From contig CM039465.1 in assembly GCA_022414725.1 (NCBI GenBank), forward strand, positions 40,252,131 through 40,316,130: a stretch of DNA of 64,000 nucleotides. The letters run 5' to 3'. Both the position numbers and the translations under genes were made by a program. Numbering within the stretch: the first letter of the stretch is position 1; each line of letters opens with the position of its first letter. Origin of the DNA: Microglena sp. YARC (taxonomy: Eukaryota; Chlorophyta; Chlorophyceae; Chlamydomonadales; Chlamydomonadaceae). The notes under the pieces are model-generated. The model did not search any database, was not told where the DNA came from, and saw only the letters and a list, made by a program, of their open reading frames with translations. Below are positions 30,081 to 43,774 of the stretch, piece by piece.

Positions 30081-30975
30081 AATTACAAATTTTTTATTCA
30101 GATAGCCCTTCAACTGTGTGTGTTGGGTCCGTCCGTCGTCCCGTCCTCACAAACTACTTTTCAGGATTCACTTGTAATCACAAAAAAAAACAAACATTAT
30201 ACAACATAAACAATTATAAACTTATTATTACGACATATGCTCACGAAAACACAATATGAGGCATCGCAATCAAGAAAAGAGCTAAGTTTTGTTTTTGGGC
30301 CAAAAACGACCAATTATTGGGTAACATCTTGTACATTTCAAATTCGTACCATCCATCATGTCTGCAACATAGATTTGGAATGAATTGTCTCAACAAAATC
30401 GAAGGCAAACATGTAAAGCCATCACATATGGACAAACTTCCCTAGGCACTTCACATTATTAGCCGGACTCACCACAACTCAGCCGCAGGCCGTGCGTGGG
30501 CTGGCACGGTGCGTGGGGCCTACGGATATGTTACGTGTACTCTAAATCACGTAATGTTCATGTTCCAGCCTCGCAGCTGCACAATAACAATTAAATGTGG
30601 TAACGATAACATATCCAGCTCACACACTTCGGAGCTAAATAATCACCAAGCGACTTTCATTGCAAAACTATGAGGACCATCATTCGCATGTGCCAAGCCG
30701 CCCCCATTTGTTTCCGAGCGAATGACCACCCACCGCCCATACGTTACCCCTCCTGGCAGGCGCCTAGGATCGCCAGACCCGCTCTTCGTCGTTTTCCCTC
30801 CTCGCCCTTCTCCAGCATTATTCAGTTGAAGTTTTCAATTTTAGCATTCGACACCGCCTAGACTTTCTTGAACCAATTCTCCAATTTTGATGCCCCCCCT
30901 CAGTTCAACTCTATAGTCCCCATCGCCTCATTAGCCACGCGCGTTCCCTGCTTCGCATGCAGCTTAGACAACATG
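30080..30975. repeat. Composite repeat, block beta (copy 1)
   Basis: Shares with 37290-38215 and 63190-64000, in order: GTCCGTC..ACTACTTTTCAGG, AACATTATACAACATA, CAAATTCGTACCATCCA, AATCACGTAATGTTCATGTT, CAAGCCGCCCCCATTTGT, GTTTTCCCTCCTCGCCC, and the end TTCCCTGCTTCGCATGCAGC. Indels relative to other copies are frequent. No protein recognised. Confidence 0.85.
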
Positions 30976-31300
30976 GGTACGATCATCTACCACCCCTTGC
31001 TCTACCTGCATGGTAAAGTTGGTATGTTACTGCATTGGTGCAGAATAGCATACATTGAATGTATTATACCTACATGCATCCGGTACAATGTAGAATTAGT
31101 AGTATCTTGTGCAGCATACACTGCATTTATGGTTTATACCAACATGACATTTACAATGTATAAAATAGGTTTGGCAGGGCATGGTGTAGCCATAGCATGT
31201 AATGATGTTACCTACATGCATGGTATATGGTATAGTACTGGAGTGATGTTGTGAAAATATATTCTAATGTAGAGTGATGATGATGGTCTATGGGAGATTG
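30975..31300. repeat. Composite repeat, block gamma (copy 1): TATGGTA/GCATGG-rich
   Basis: Starts ACAACATGGGTACGATCATC. Repeating words are GGTATGTTACTGCATTGG, ACCTACATGCATGGTA and ACCAACATG. Matches 38215-38500. Confidence 0.75.
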
Positions 31301-31915
31301 TTAGTTACTGATGTTGTAATGAGAAGATATTCATCTGTATTGTGGTATTGTAGTGCGTAATTTATTCTGCTTCAAGTATTGTGTTTTGTTGTCTGCAAGT
31401 TGATAGCCATTATGTGGGTGTTCAAGTGTGCTGGTGTGTTTTTGTGCAATGGTATGAATGGAACCAGTGTTGTGAGTCATTGTGTAGTGCATGGATAGCC
31501 CAGTGTGTGTGGTGAGTGCCTGATTTGTTGTTTGTGTCAAATTGTCTTTATGTAAGCATGGATGGCGATTTTTGTGTGTATGTAAGTTAGGCGTGTGATA
31601 GGCATCGTTAGGCCCCTTGTGTGTGCTGTGTGAGTGTCTGTATGTGGAGTGTGCAATGGTTGTTTGTAGATGGATAGGCCCGGCTTGGTGTTGCTGAGTG
31701 TCTGATGGTTGTGTTTGTCCCATGAATTGTCTGCTAGTGCATGGATGGCACAGTGGTGTACTCTGTTACGAAACAGATCTGTGAAAGCAGTGATTGTAGC
31801 CAGATGTTAGTGCATGTGCCTGGGGTTGCTTATAGATCATGATGCCAGGTTGTTATATGGGATTAAATTTGCTTTTGGCAGTGCATGTGAACCAGTTTTG
31901 TTGTGTGTTTGGCCT
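31300..31915. repeat. Composite repeat, block delta (copy 1): TG-rich minisatellite
   Basis: ~70-80-bp degenerate unit with GTGCATGGATAGCC, GTGTGTGTG and GTGTTGTAGTGC. Corresponds to 38500-40055. Confidence 0.7.
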
Positions 31916-34900
31916 CACAAATCACCAACACCATTACCATAACAACACCACACACACCACACAACACGCCACAAAAAACACAAAAGGACACCAACAACAC
32001 ACACAACACAACACCAAACAACAGAACTCACCACAACTCAGCAGCTAACTCACTACAACTCATCTCAAATCACTAAAAAATCCCACACCAAAACGACAAC
32101 CACACCACAAAATAAACACGCCCAGCAAAAGACACAAAATGACACAAAACGACACGACCACAGCACAATACAATTTCACCACAATCACCCACCACACCAC
32201 ACCACACCACCACCACACCACACCACACCACACCACACACACCCACCACACCACACCACACCACACCACCACACCCACACACCACACCCCACACCACGAC
32301 CACACCATACCACGACACAAAAACACACAAATCGACACAAATCGAACACAAAACAAACAACAACATGATACGCCAGCCACACCACACCAACCACAACCAC
32401 ACCAACACCACACCACACACACACCACACCCACACCACACCACACACACCCACCACCATACCATACCACAACACCAAAACACACAAATCACAACAAAATC
32501 CACACAAAAACAACACAACAATACTCACGCAACACACACCACACCACACCACACCACACCCCCACACTACACCACACCACACACACACACCACACCACAC
32601 CACGCCTCACCCACACCACACACACCACACCTCACAACACACTCACCTCACAACAACACAACACACACAACAACCACACACCACTCCAACACAAAACACC
32701 ACACCACACCCACAACCACACAACACACAAACCACCACCAACACCGCACCACACCACAACATACACACACAAACGACACAAATCGAAAACAAAAACAAAC
32801 ACATGATACCCACGCAACACCACACCACACCAAACCCACCCACACCACACCACACCACACCACACCACACACACCACACCACACCCACCACACCACACCA
32901 CACCACACCACACCACACCAACACACATACCACACCATATACACCACACCACGCCTCACCACACACCACACCACACCACACACCACCACCACCACCACCA
33001 CCAACACCACACCACACCTCACCACACCACACCCACCACAACCCCAACACCACACCCACACCACACCACACCACACCACACCACACCACACCACACCACC
33101 AACAGCCACCACCTTGCCACACACGCCTCACCACACACACCACAACCACACCACCACACACCACACCACATCACAACCACACTGCACCGCACCATACCAC
33201 GCCTCACCACAACCACACCACACCACACACCACAACCTCACCAACACACACACCACAACACAACACAACACAACAAAACAACAACACAACACAACAAACA
33301 ACACAACCACCACACACCACACACACCACCACACCACACCAACACACACAAAACACACAAATCGACACAAAACAACACGCATGATACGCCACGCAAAAAA
33401 CACCACACCACACCAACCACCACACACTACACCAACACACCACACCACACCACACCACACCACACCACACCACACCACACCACAAACACACCTCCACCAC
33501 AAACACACACCTCACCACAACACAACCACAACCACAAACACAACACAACACAACAAAAACACAACACAACACAACACAACACACGCACACACCACACCAT
33601 ACCACGACCCCCAAAAAGACACAAATCGACACAAAACAACACGATGATACGCCACCACACCACACACACCCAAACCCACCACACCACCCACCAACACCAC
33701 ACCACACCCACAACCACACCACACCACACCACACCACACCACACCACACCACAAGCCTACACCTCCCCACACCCACCCTCAACCGCACCACACCACACCA
33801 CCCACACCACACCCACCCACACCACACACACCACACACACCACACCCACACCACCACCACACCACACCACACCCACACCACAACTGCTCCGCACCATACC
33901 ACACCTCGCCACACCATCACCACACCCACACCACACCACCACCACACCACACACACCACACCACACCACCACCACACCACACCTCACCTCGCCACCACCA
34001 CACCACACCTCACCACACACCACCCACCACACCACACCACACTTCATCTCACCCACACACGCGCACCTCACCACACCACACCCACACCACACCACAACCA
34101 CACCACCCACACACACCACACTCACAACACACCACACCACACCACACCACACCACACCACCACCACACCACACAGCCACACCACACTGCACCACACTCAC
34201 CACACCACATTCACACCACACATCACACATCACACCACACCACACCACTCACCACCACCACACCACAACGACCACACCAAACCTACTTATACACAAAAAC
34301 TACACAACATTCGACACAATAAACCCAACATGACACGCCACACCACACCACCACCACACCACACCACACCTCACCACACACCACACCACACCACACCGCA
34401 CACCACACCACACTGCACCACACCATACCACAACACAAATGACACCAAAGGCAACACAACATAATGCGCCACACCGCACCACACCACACGTCACCTCGCC
34501 ACACCACACCAAACCACACCTACCACACCACACCACAACCACACCACACCACACTCACACACCACACCACTCATCACCTCACCACACCACCACCACACTA
34601 AACTACACCCACCACCCACACCCACACCACAACAACTACACCACACGCACCAACAACCTCACCACACTCCACATCACACCACACATCACACCACACCATC
34701 ACACATCACACATCACAACACACCACTCACCACACCACACCAACAACGCACCACACCCACACCATACTACTACACAAAACCACACAAATCGACACAAAGA
34801 AACACAACATGACAGACACGCCACACCACACCACACCCACACCCACCAAACCACGCCACACCACACCACACCACACCACCACCACACCAACACCACAACC

Positions 34901-35725
34901 ACACCACACCTCAACCACACCTCACACACACCACACCCACACCAAACCACCACTCACCACACCTCACCACACACACCACACCACACCACATCACACCACA
35001 TCAAACCCACACACACCACACCACACACCACACCCACACTCACCACACCACCACCACATCACACCACCAATCACACAACACCACACCACACCACTCACCA
35101 CACCAACACCACAACGCACCACACCACACCCATACACTACACAAAAAACACACAAAATCGAACACAAACAACACAAAACATAACACGCCACCACACCACA
35201 CAACCACATCACACTCACCACACCACACCACGCCTCACCCACGCCCACAACCACCACCACACCACACACACCACACCACACCACACCACACCACCACCAC
35301 ACCACACCACACCTCACCACACACCACACCACACCACACCACACCCACACCACACACACACCACACCACAACGCACCACACCATACACATACAAAGACAC
35401 AAAACAACACGACATGATACGCCACCCACACCACACCACACCACACCACCACCACACCCACATCACACCACACCAGCCTTACCTTCACCACACCACGCCT
35501 CACCACACCACACCACACCACACCACACCAACCACACCATACACAAATCCACACTTCACCACACCACACCACACACGCCATCAACCTCAACCACCACACC
35601 ACACCTAATTCCACCAAAATCACCACAACATAGCCACAACTCATCACAACACAGCACAACACAACACAACGCACCAAAACACACCAAAACACACCTCAAC
35701 TACCATATACACATCACAACACCAA
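31915..35725. repeat. ACACC satellite array 2 with conserved boxes
   Basis: 3.8 kb of C/A-only satellite. The ~65-bp box (ACGACACAAA..CGACACAAATCGACACAAAACAACA..ATGATACGCC) recurs near 32135, 32300, 32470, 32765, 33350, 33605, 34290, 34430, 34780, 35130 and 35390, at intervals of 140-680 bp. Confidence 0.95.
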
Positions 35726-36170
35726 TGGTCATATGTATGTAGCTAGATTAATTATACCTACATGCATGTTTATATTATGTTATACATGTCATCCGTAGCA
35801 TGGCTTTGTTATATACCTGCATGCCTGGTAACTTGTAGATTTTCGTATAACATGTTGCATAGAATGGTATATTTGTATGTCTCTCATTGCCAGCAAGCAT
35901 GGGCATGTTATGTTATACCAACTTCATATACAAGGAAGTTATTATGCAGGGTTAGTCATGGCAGTTATGTTAAAACCTACATTCATTTAAGCATGGTAGT
36001 GTCATGCATGTGTATATACATGCATGTATGTGATTCCACATGCATATACCATTTCCTAATGCTGGTATTCATGTGAGCATAGCATGGTATTGTTTTACCT
36101 ACCTGCATTAAATTGTAGCATGCATGCGTGCACCATAGCATGCATTCATGTTTATTATTAATATATTAGT
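35725..36170. repeat. Composite repeat, block gamma (copy 2)
   Basis: TACCTGCATGC, GTATGTTATACC and GCATGGTA words. Follows a satellite array directly, as block gamma does at 61270. Confidence 0.7.
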
Positions 36171-36174
36171 ATGA

Positions 36175-36900
36175 TACTAGGCCTCTTAAGACCCCCTAGT
36201 TTCCACTGTCTCATACATTACTGTCTCTCTCCATCTTGCTGCTATCCCACAAACTCGCACCCAAACAGTTGCATCGTAGCTTGATGCACAGACCTAAATA
36301 TAAGCATTTGCACTCATGATCCTTCTCAAAAGTTTTCAAAAAATTGTTGTACTTATCTGCTATGAGGACCATACTTACTCCACTAACTTTTGTGAAAACT
36401 CCCACCTCCCTCCTCTCACTTTCCTCGCATCTGCTCATATCAACTATTCTCACTATTTGCCTCCATGTCCTGCCCGGACTTCGTAATGTGTTATAGTTTA
36501 TGTGCTTAGTTTTGGAATGCCAGCGGTTGACCATAATTCAGATGCCACGTGTCAGGCTGTTCTGAACTATTTTCAATCCTACGCACCCAGGAACCGCCTC
36601 AGCCGACTTACAACCTCATTGCAAAACACGTTCCACCGCAAATCACATGCGAAATCGTATAATTTGTATTAGCAACAAACGCTTTTCCTGGTCCCGAATT
36701 GAATTGCCATAATGTGGAATGAAGCCCACAATCAAGCTGTATCGGCTGACCGAACAAATCAACTATACCTCTAATTGTTAATATTCGCTGGCATCAAACT
36801 CTTGCAAATAAAGTCCATCTACAAACAGTACCAGGCACGTTTAATACCCTTCACATTAACACCCCACAAAATGTCAATTATCGAGTAAATGAAGCTACAT
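36175..36900. repeat. Composite repeat, block alpha (copy 1)
   Basis: Begins AGGCCTCTTAAGACCCCCTA and ends near CCCACAAAATGTCAATT. Shared with 40055-40830 and 61805-62790: TCTCTCCATCTTGCTGCTAT, GGTCATGATCCTTCTCAA, CAGCGTTGACCATAATTCAG, CTACAACCTCATTGCAAAAC. A 107-codon minus-strand frame (36211-36534) is not kept in the other copies. Confidence 0.85.
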
Positions 36901-37290
36901 TCCCATCGCGCACATTCAATCCAACTAATATCAAATATATTAAATTCAAATTAATACAATCAATCAAATAAATGCATAAATTCAAGTCAATAACAACACA
37001 ATTGATTCTATCAAATTAATTAAATCAATTTTAATTAATAATTAATTAATTAATAATTAATAATTAACTAATTAAATCCATTAAAAATTTAAGATATTAA
37101 TTAATTAAATAAATTAATGATTAGTTAATAAATCAATTAATTATAACTATAATAATCAAAACAATTAACAAAATTGATTAATCCTTCTAATCTTATTATT
37201 CTTAATTAATACAATTTATTTATTAATAAACAATTAACAAAAAAAATTATACAATTAAAATTTAACTTAAATACAGATTATTTTAAAAAC
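36900..37290. repeat. AATTAATT-rich block (copy 1)
   Basis: Nearly pure A/T with AATTAATTAATTAA runs. Matches 40830-41180 and 62820-63190. Confidence 0.9.
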
Positions 37291-38215
37291 ATTTTCATTC
37301 GGGACGCGCCTCCAGGCGCCCTTTATTTTTGATTGAGGATTGCCTGTCAAAACTGTTGTGTGGTGTGTGTCCGCCGTCCGTCACTTAACACTTTTTCAAT
37401 TACTTGTAATCCAAAAAAACGAAACCATTATACAACATATAACAATAAGTCTTATTATTACGACATATTCTCACGAGAACACATATGAGCATCCGCAATT
37501 CAAGAAAAGGACAAGTGTCTTTTTGCCCAAAACGACAATTATGGTACATTTGTTATCATTTCAAATTCGTACCATCCAATCATGTGCCAAACCATAGTTG
37601 GATGAATTTGTCGCAAAAAATCGAGGCAAACATTCAAAGCATCACAAGACGAAAAAACATCCCCTGGGCACTTAGCTATATTACACCAGACTTCACCCAC
37701 AAACTCACCGCCAGGACGTGCTGCTGACGGTGCGATTCCTACGGATCTTAACTTTACTTCTTAAATCACTTAATGTTCATTTTCCACCTCCAGCTTGCAC
37801 AATGAGAAACGGATTACATGCTGCAACGATTACATTATGCACTCACCCCTTGCGGTATTCTGGAATTATAGCCACCAAGCGACTTCGAGTTGCAAAACTT
37901 GAGTACCATCATTTCGCATGCCCAAAGCCGCCCCCATTTGTATTGCCGAGCGAAATGACCACGCACCGCGCCATACGTTACCCCTCCCTGTCACGTCTAG
38001 AATCCAGGACCCTTCTTCGCTCGTTTTCCCTTCTCGGCCCATCTCCAGCTTTATTCAATTGAAGTCTTCTCAATTATGCTTCGACAACCGCTAGACTTTC
38101 TTTTAACCAATTCTTCGCAATCTTATCCCCCTCAGTTCAACTCTGATAGTCGCCCCATCGCCCTCATTATCCGCGCGTTCCCTGCTTCGCATGCAGCTGA
38201 GACAACATGGAAGAT
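37290..38215. repeat. Composite repeat, block beta (copy 2)
   Basis: Starts CATTTTCATTCGGGACGCGC and ends TTCCCTGCTTCGCATGCAGC. It contains the perfect hairpin GCGCCT-CC-AGGCGC at 37306-37319. Confidence 0.88.
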
Positions 38216-38500
38216 GCATCTACACCCCTTGCTCTACTTCATGAAATTTTGGTATGGTACTGCATGTGCAGAATGTGATACATTGAATGGTTTTATACCT
38301 ACATGCATGGTACAATGGTAGATTAGTAAATGGTATGGCCTGGGTGGCAGCATAGCACTGCATGTTATGGTTATATATCAACATGCATGTACAATGGTAA
38401 ATAGTGGGCATGGCATGGTGTGCAATAGCATTGTATGATGTGTACGCTAACATGCATGGTATATTGGTATAGTATGAAGTGATGGGTTGTGAAAAATATG
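38215..38500. repeat. Composite repeat, block gamma (copy 3)
   Basis: Same start as copy 1 (GACAACATGG..CATCTACACCCCTTGCTCTAC) and the same GCATGG words. Confidence 0.75.
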
Positions 38501-40055
38501 ATTCTAATTGTAGGAGTGATGATGATGGTCATGGTGAGATTGTTAGTACTGATGGTGTTAATGAGAAGATGATTGCGATCGTGTTATGTGGTGTTGTAGT
38601 GCGTGATATTTATTCGTGCTTCAGTAGTTGTGTTTCTGGGTTGTGCGCAGTTGGATAGCCAGTTATGTGTGTGTTCAAGGTGTTCTGAGTGTGTTTGTGT
38701 GTGTGCATGGGGTAGTGAATGGATAGCCAGTGTGTGTGAGTGCATGGTGTAGTGCATGGATAGCCAGTGTGTGTGGGTGAGTGCCTGAGTTGTTTGTTTG
38801 TGTCAATGGAATTGTCTTTTTAGTGCATGGTGGGATGGGAGGTGTGTGTGTAATGTAAGTAGGCGGTGTGGCAGTGCATGCGTAGCCCCTTGTGTGTGCG
38901 TGTGTGAGTGTCTGGGTATGTGTGAATGTGTTGAAAACATTAGGGTTGTCTTGTATTGCATGATAGTACTAGCATATGGCTGTCGACAATGTATGTGTAG
39001 CCAGTTTTTTGTGTGTGCACTATGCTGATTGGCTGAATGTGTTTGTGTTTGCATGTGGTTGTCTTCTGGCTGCATGGATAGCCAGATGTGTGCTGTTGTG
39101 TGCGTGCACAGTGCTGGTTGCAGTGCAATGTATAGTTCTAGATGTGTGTGTATGTGCATGCACAGTGCGCTGTGTTGCAGTGCATGGATGGCTAGATGTG
39201 TGTGTACTGTGCGTGCACAGTGCTGTGTTGCAGTGCATGGATGGCAATTTTGTTTGGTGCTCTGCATGCGTGCGTGTTGTATTTGAGTGTGTTTGTGTTT
39301 GCATGGGGTTGTGTTGTAGTGCATCCAGATGTGTGTGGCATGTGCGTGCGCAGTGCTGTTGTGGCAGTGCATGGAAAGCCACATGTGTGTGGTATGTGGC
39401 ATGCACAGTGCTGTGTGGTAGTGCATGGGTAGCCAGCTATGTGTGTGTATCGCACGTGCACAGTGTTGTGTGGCAGTGCATGGATAGCCAGTGTATGTGT
39501 TATGTGCGTGCATAGTCGCTGTCTGGCAGTGCATGGATAGCAAATTGTTTTGTGCGCGCACGTGTTTTGTATTTGAGTGTTTCATGTTTGCATGGGGTTT
39601 GTCTTGTAGTGATGGATAGCCAATGTGTGTGTATGTACTAGCACATAGGCTGTGCGACATGTATGTGTAGCCCAGTTGTTTTTGTGTGTGCATGCTTGAT
39701 TGGCTGAATGTGTTTGTGTTTGTCATGTGTGTTATCTTGTAGTGCATGGATAGCCAGATGTGTGTGTGTGTGTGCGTGCACAGTGGCTGTGATGTAGTGC
39801 ATGGATGGCCAGATTGTGTATGTGGGTCATGCCACAATGCTGCGTGGTTAATGCACGGATAGCCAGATGTGTTGTATGTGCGTGCGCAGTACTGTGTGCC
39901 AGTGCATGGATAGCAATGTGTGTGTAAGTGCGTGCACATGCTGGTGGCGTGCATGGATAGCCATATGGTGTGTGAATGTGTGGTGCGCAGTGCTGTGTGG
40001 CTGTGCATGGATAGCCACATGTGTGTGTATGTGCGGTGTGGTATAGAGTATGTAA
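38500..40055. repeat. Composite repeat, block delta (copy 2), ~70-bp minisatellite
   Basis: Around twenty units of GCAGTGCATGGATAGCCA, GATGTGTGTGTATGTGCGTG and CACAGTGCTGTGTG. Degenerate, with larger internal duplications (39000-39320 resembles 39540-39740). Confidence 0.88.
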
Positions 40056-40830
40056 TGCTTTAGGCCTCTGATGACCCCCCTGGTTTCCACCTGTCTCTTT
40101 GTACATTAGTTTTGTCTCTCTCCATCTGTGCTCTGATACCTGCAAACTCTGCACCCAAACATGCTCGTAGTTGGAGTGCGCTTGACTAAAGATATCAGCT
40201 TTGCAGCGGTCATGATCCTTCCTCAATAGTTCAAATGTTTTGTAGCATATTCTGCTATGAGTACCTAACTTAATCCACTACTTCTGAAACTCCTAGCCTC
40301 CCTCCTCTCACTTTCTCGCATTCCTGCATATCAACTATTTCTCTACTTATTTGCCCCTTTTCCTGCCCGTGACTTCTAATGTGTTTCTGGGTTTACTTGC
40401 TTAGTGGTTTGAATGCCAGCGTTGACCATAATTCAGATGCCACGTGGTCCAGCTGTCAAGACATGTGGCTCAATCCCACGCACCGGCAGGGACACGTCCA
40501 GCCGACTCTACAACCTCATTGGCAAAACACGAGTCAGAATGCATATCACACTGCGATCTCGTAATACGATATTTGTATTTGCAACAAGTGGTAGTCCTGG
40601 GGTCCCGAATTAATTGCCATAAATGTGGGGAATAAAGCCATCATCAAGCTTGTATGCGGTGGACTGAACAAACAAATTCAATCCATACCTCTGATGGTTA
40701 CATTTCGTGTGCATCAACTGCTTGCAATAAATCCCATCTACAAGACAGTCCAGGCACGTTTAATACTGCTTCAAAATTTAACAACTGGTCCTACACTGGA
40801 AAATGTCAATTGTCTGTTACTTTCGTTGTA
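40055..40830. repeat. Composite repeat, block alpha (copy 2)
   Basis: Begins AGGCCTCTGATGACCCCCC. The same landmarks as copy 1 are in the same order. Confidence 0.85.
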
Positions 40831-41180
40831 AACAGAGCTACATACATCGATTCAATTATTAATGCAAATGTATTGAATTCAAATGCCATTACAATGCAAA
40901 TCAGATTAAATGCATTAAATTCAGTAACAGGTATATATAACACACTTTTGATTCTATTCAAATTAATTAAATACAGTTTTATTAATTAATTAATCTAATT
41001 AATCATTAAAATTAAATTAAAATTGATAATTCATTTAATATAAATTTAATTAATTATGTATTGATTAATTAATTAATTAATACTTTTAATTAACCAATCA
41101 ATTCTAACAGAATTTGATTAATTCAGTTTAAATCATATACTCTATTCAATTTATACATTCAATACCCGATACTGAAACAA
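40830..41180. repeat. AATTAATT-rich block (copy 2)
   Basis: A/T-rich with AATTAATTAATTAA runs, flanked by CATCGATTCAATT and CGATACTGAAACAA. Confidence 0.88.
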
Positions 41181-41810
41181 ATTACAATTTTTTTGATTGA
41201 GGGATTAGCCTGTCAAACTGTGTGTGTGGTGTGTCGTCCGTCCGTACGTCCGTCCGTCACGAACTACTTTTTTTCAGGATATCATCTTGTAATCAACAAA
41301 AAACGAAACATTATACAACATATAACAGATTATAAGACTTATTGAATACGGACATATTCTCACGAAGAACACATAGGCATCGCAATTAAGAAAGAGCTAA
41401 GGTTTGTTGCTTTTTGGGCGCAAAAGCGACAATTATCTGGGTAACATTGTTATCATTTTCAAATTCGTACCATCCAAATCATGTGGCGCATACATAGGTT
41501 GGGATGGATTGTCCGTTCAAAAATCGAGGCGAACATGCAAGCATCATCAATGGACGAAACATTCGCCCTGGGGGCCTAAGCCTATTATTAGCAGAGACTT
41601 CACCCACAACTCAGCGCAGGGACGTGCGTGGGGTGGTCCTAGGGGGCCTTTCGGAAAGCCACGCCAACTATGGTACTTCTTAATTCACCGTAATGCTCAT
41701 GATTCCAGCCTTGCTAGCTGGCACAATGAACAGATTACATTCCATCCTCACGCACTGGCGGGCTTGGAAATTAGCACATTTCAGCTTCGTGCTGCGACTA
41801 AACAGACCTC
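41180..41810. repeat. Composite repeat, block beta (copy 3, truncated)
   Basis: Follows block beta through CGTAATGCTCATGATTCCAG and TTGGAAATTAGCAC, then leaves it at about 41800 for unrelated sequence. The GGGACGCGCC hairpin is missing at its start. Confidence 0.8.
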
Positions 41811-42150
41811 ACAACGTTTTGAGACGATCGCGGTATGGGACGCGTGGCACATGGCGGCACCCGATCGGGTAACGTGGGCCACGCCGACGCGCCGTCCTAC
41901 CTTTGCAAGTGAGCACGTTCGCAGCCTCATGCTGCTCATACCTAACGACCTCGCAGAGAACGTCATCGACATCGACCCATTGGAAGCGATGTTCTAGAAT
42001 GTGTCGCCCCCCGCCGCCCTCACGCCCCCCACACACCTTGCGCTCCAAACGATTAATTACGCATTCAATGCCCTTCCGCATACTTAACCGAGAGTCATTG
42101 TTGACGAGATTCGCGATTTGGCTGGATTGGATATTTTCGTTGGCCATGAC
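41810..42150 (-). CDS. Possible exon pair of an unidentified gene (minus strand)
   Basis: At 42147-42038 the minus strand encodes MANENIQSSQIANLVNNDSR then LSMRKGIECVINRLERK, followed by a GT (AAG|GTGTGTGG). At 41996 an AG precedes AACATCGCTTCC, which opens into another frame. The opposite strand also has an open frame ending ENVIDIDPLEAMF* at 41997, so the coding strand is uncertain. Not recognised. Confidence 0.25.
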
Positions 42151-42279
42151 TAAATACGGTACAGCCTCGACAGAATTATGTTCTGGCGAATCTTTTTACT
42201 ACCTGTGACGAAAGCTGCAAAGCGAATCCCAGCTACCAAGCTCCCGCCCCACCCGCCCCCCCACACCCCCCACCCACCT

Positions 42280-42400
42280 TCGCTCCAAAGGGGTTAATTA
42301 ACGCTTCAATCCCTTCCAAAAACTCCCTTAAAACGATGGTGTCGTTGGCGAGATTCGCGCTCTGCCTGTATCGTGCGGTGTGATTCCGCTGTCCCATGAC
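42280..42400 (-). CDS. Possible exon, diverged copy of 42038-42147
   Basis: The minus strand reads SANLANDTIVLREFLEGIEA then LINPFGAK|GTGGGTGGG, matching the exon at 42038-42147 in pattern (.ANL.N......GIE..IN....K|GT) and in the C-rich intron start that follows. Function unknown. Confidence 0.25.
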
Positions 42401-43270
42401 TAATGCAATCATAATTTGTCACATGTCAAAGGGTTTGACTCTAACCAGATCTCACTGGCGCACATGGGATATCCCTTGCCAACGGCGACCAGTATCGTTT
42501 CGCGCTTCCAAACTGTTCATTTGAAGCATTCAAGCTTTCGCCTTCTAGGGCAACAAGGATTTTGTAGCGATTTCGGAACCTGGTTGGGAGGAGGTTGCTT
42601 TTGGCTCGCTTGCTTGGAACACGTCATCGTCCATCGACCATTGGGCGTTGCCTGTTTGCAGCAGGGGCCCCTGGTTGCAGCCTCACAACGCCTGCCTGCA
42701 TGGCCACTACCAGTGTGGCACGACTATCGTCCGCTTGGCGCCACCTCATCACCATTCCAGTCGGCCCAGCCGGCCCAGCCCCTAGCAGTAACAGTAACAC
42801 TCTTCCCCTTTGACCTTACCGGCACACCTAACCAAGCACATCTTCATCAAGCTTCATCGGGCGAAGCACATCGCGAAACGCATCATCTCCAAGCATCATC
42901 GGCAACTACTTGGTAAAAGCATCATCATATAAGGATCGCGAATCAGGTCGGTTCCGATTCTCTCCACGGATTTGGAAGCCCGAATCTTTGCTATCGCGAA
43001 GCCTTCCTAGTCTTTTCGCGATTGTTATTGTTTGTCTAGCGCGAAGCCTCCTGGATCGTTAACCTATCCTACTCTGTCGTGATGCTAGGTCCTACTCCGA
43101 ATTCAAATTGGGCCGCCTTCCTATAAGTGCAACAAGCACCCAATACAAGATAATGGAAGTACATGCATGGCTCCACTAGCACCTTCCAGCATCACAATGT
43201 TCCGGAACCATCACCATCATCTCCAACTTACACCACTATCACCAAACAATAACATCACAACTAACACCAT
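42400..43270. other. Non-repetitive sequence, nothing recognised
   Basis: Mixed composition with CATCATC / GCGAAGC words. Frames on both strands are short (an open stretch at 42416-42916 on plus has no recognisable domain). Confidence 0.3.
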
Positions 43271-43275
43271 CATCA

Positions 43276-43319
43276 ATGATGATGATGATGATGATGATCA
43301 TCATCATCATCATCATCAT
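43276..43319. repeat. Perfect 22-bp-arm palindrome of ATG/CAT triplets
   Basis: (ATG)n runs straight into (ATC)n with no spacer, centred on GATC at 43296-43299. It would form a cruciform or hairpin. Confidence 0.9.
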
Positions 43320-43774
43320 CATCCACTATAACCATCATCAAAGTTCAGCTTCATCATTATGCATTGTGGAATGGATGCATGCTTGCTGCGCCTAGCATTA
43401 TAGTTCATGCTATGTTGAATTCCAAGATGCTCCGTGTTTACCTAGTGGGATGTTAAGCTAAAATACATTGAGGAGTTATAGGATGGTTCAATTATGCACC
43501 GCACTTTTGGCGATGATACAACAAGTAAACAATTGAGAAGTATTAGGTGGTCCCGACTATGAATACCGCAACCATTACCATCCGATTTCTTTAACCTATG
43601 CCACCTTGAACAAGTTTGTTTTTCGACAACATAAGCGGACTGCATATATTTTAGACATTTATCCCATGCCGTATGGTAGATCCCTTCACCCAACTGAGGA
43701 CGATGCATTCTTCAATGCAATTCAAATAATACAAATATCCTTATACGATTACTATTTCTGCTGCTCCCTTGTAG
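43320..43774. other. Unassigned sequence preceding exon 43775
   Basis: Some words (GCACCGCACTTTTGGCGATG, CCACCTTGAACAA) resemble 50445-50605, hinting at an old duplicated segment. No gene established. Confidence 0.25.

Noticed and set aside
36211..36534. A 107-codon minus-strand gene in block alpha
   Set aside because: The frame is broken in the other copies of block alpha (40055-40830 and 61805-62820) and has no recognisable domain.
41404..41997. A 197-codon plus-strand gene
   Set aside because: Its first two thirds are block beta, which is not open in the other copies. Only the last ~60 codons are outside the repeat, and the opposite strand is equally plausible there.
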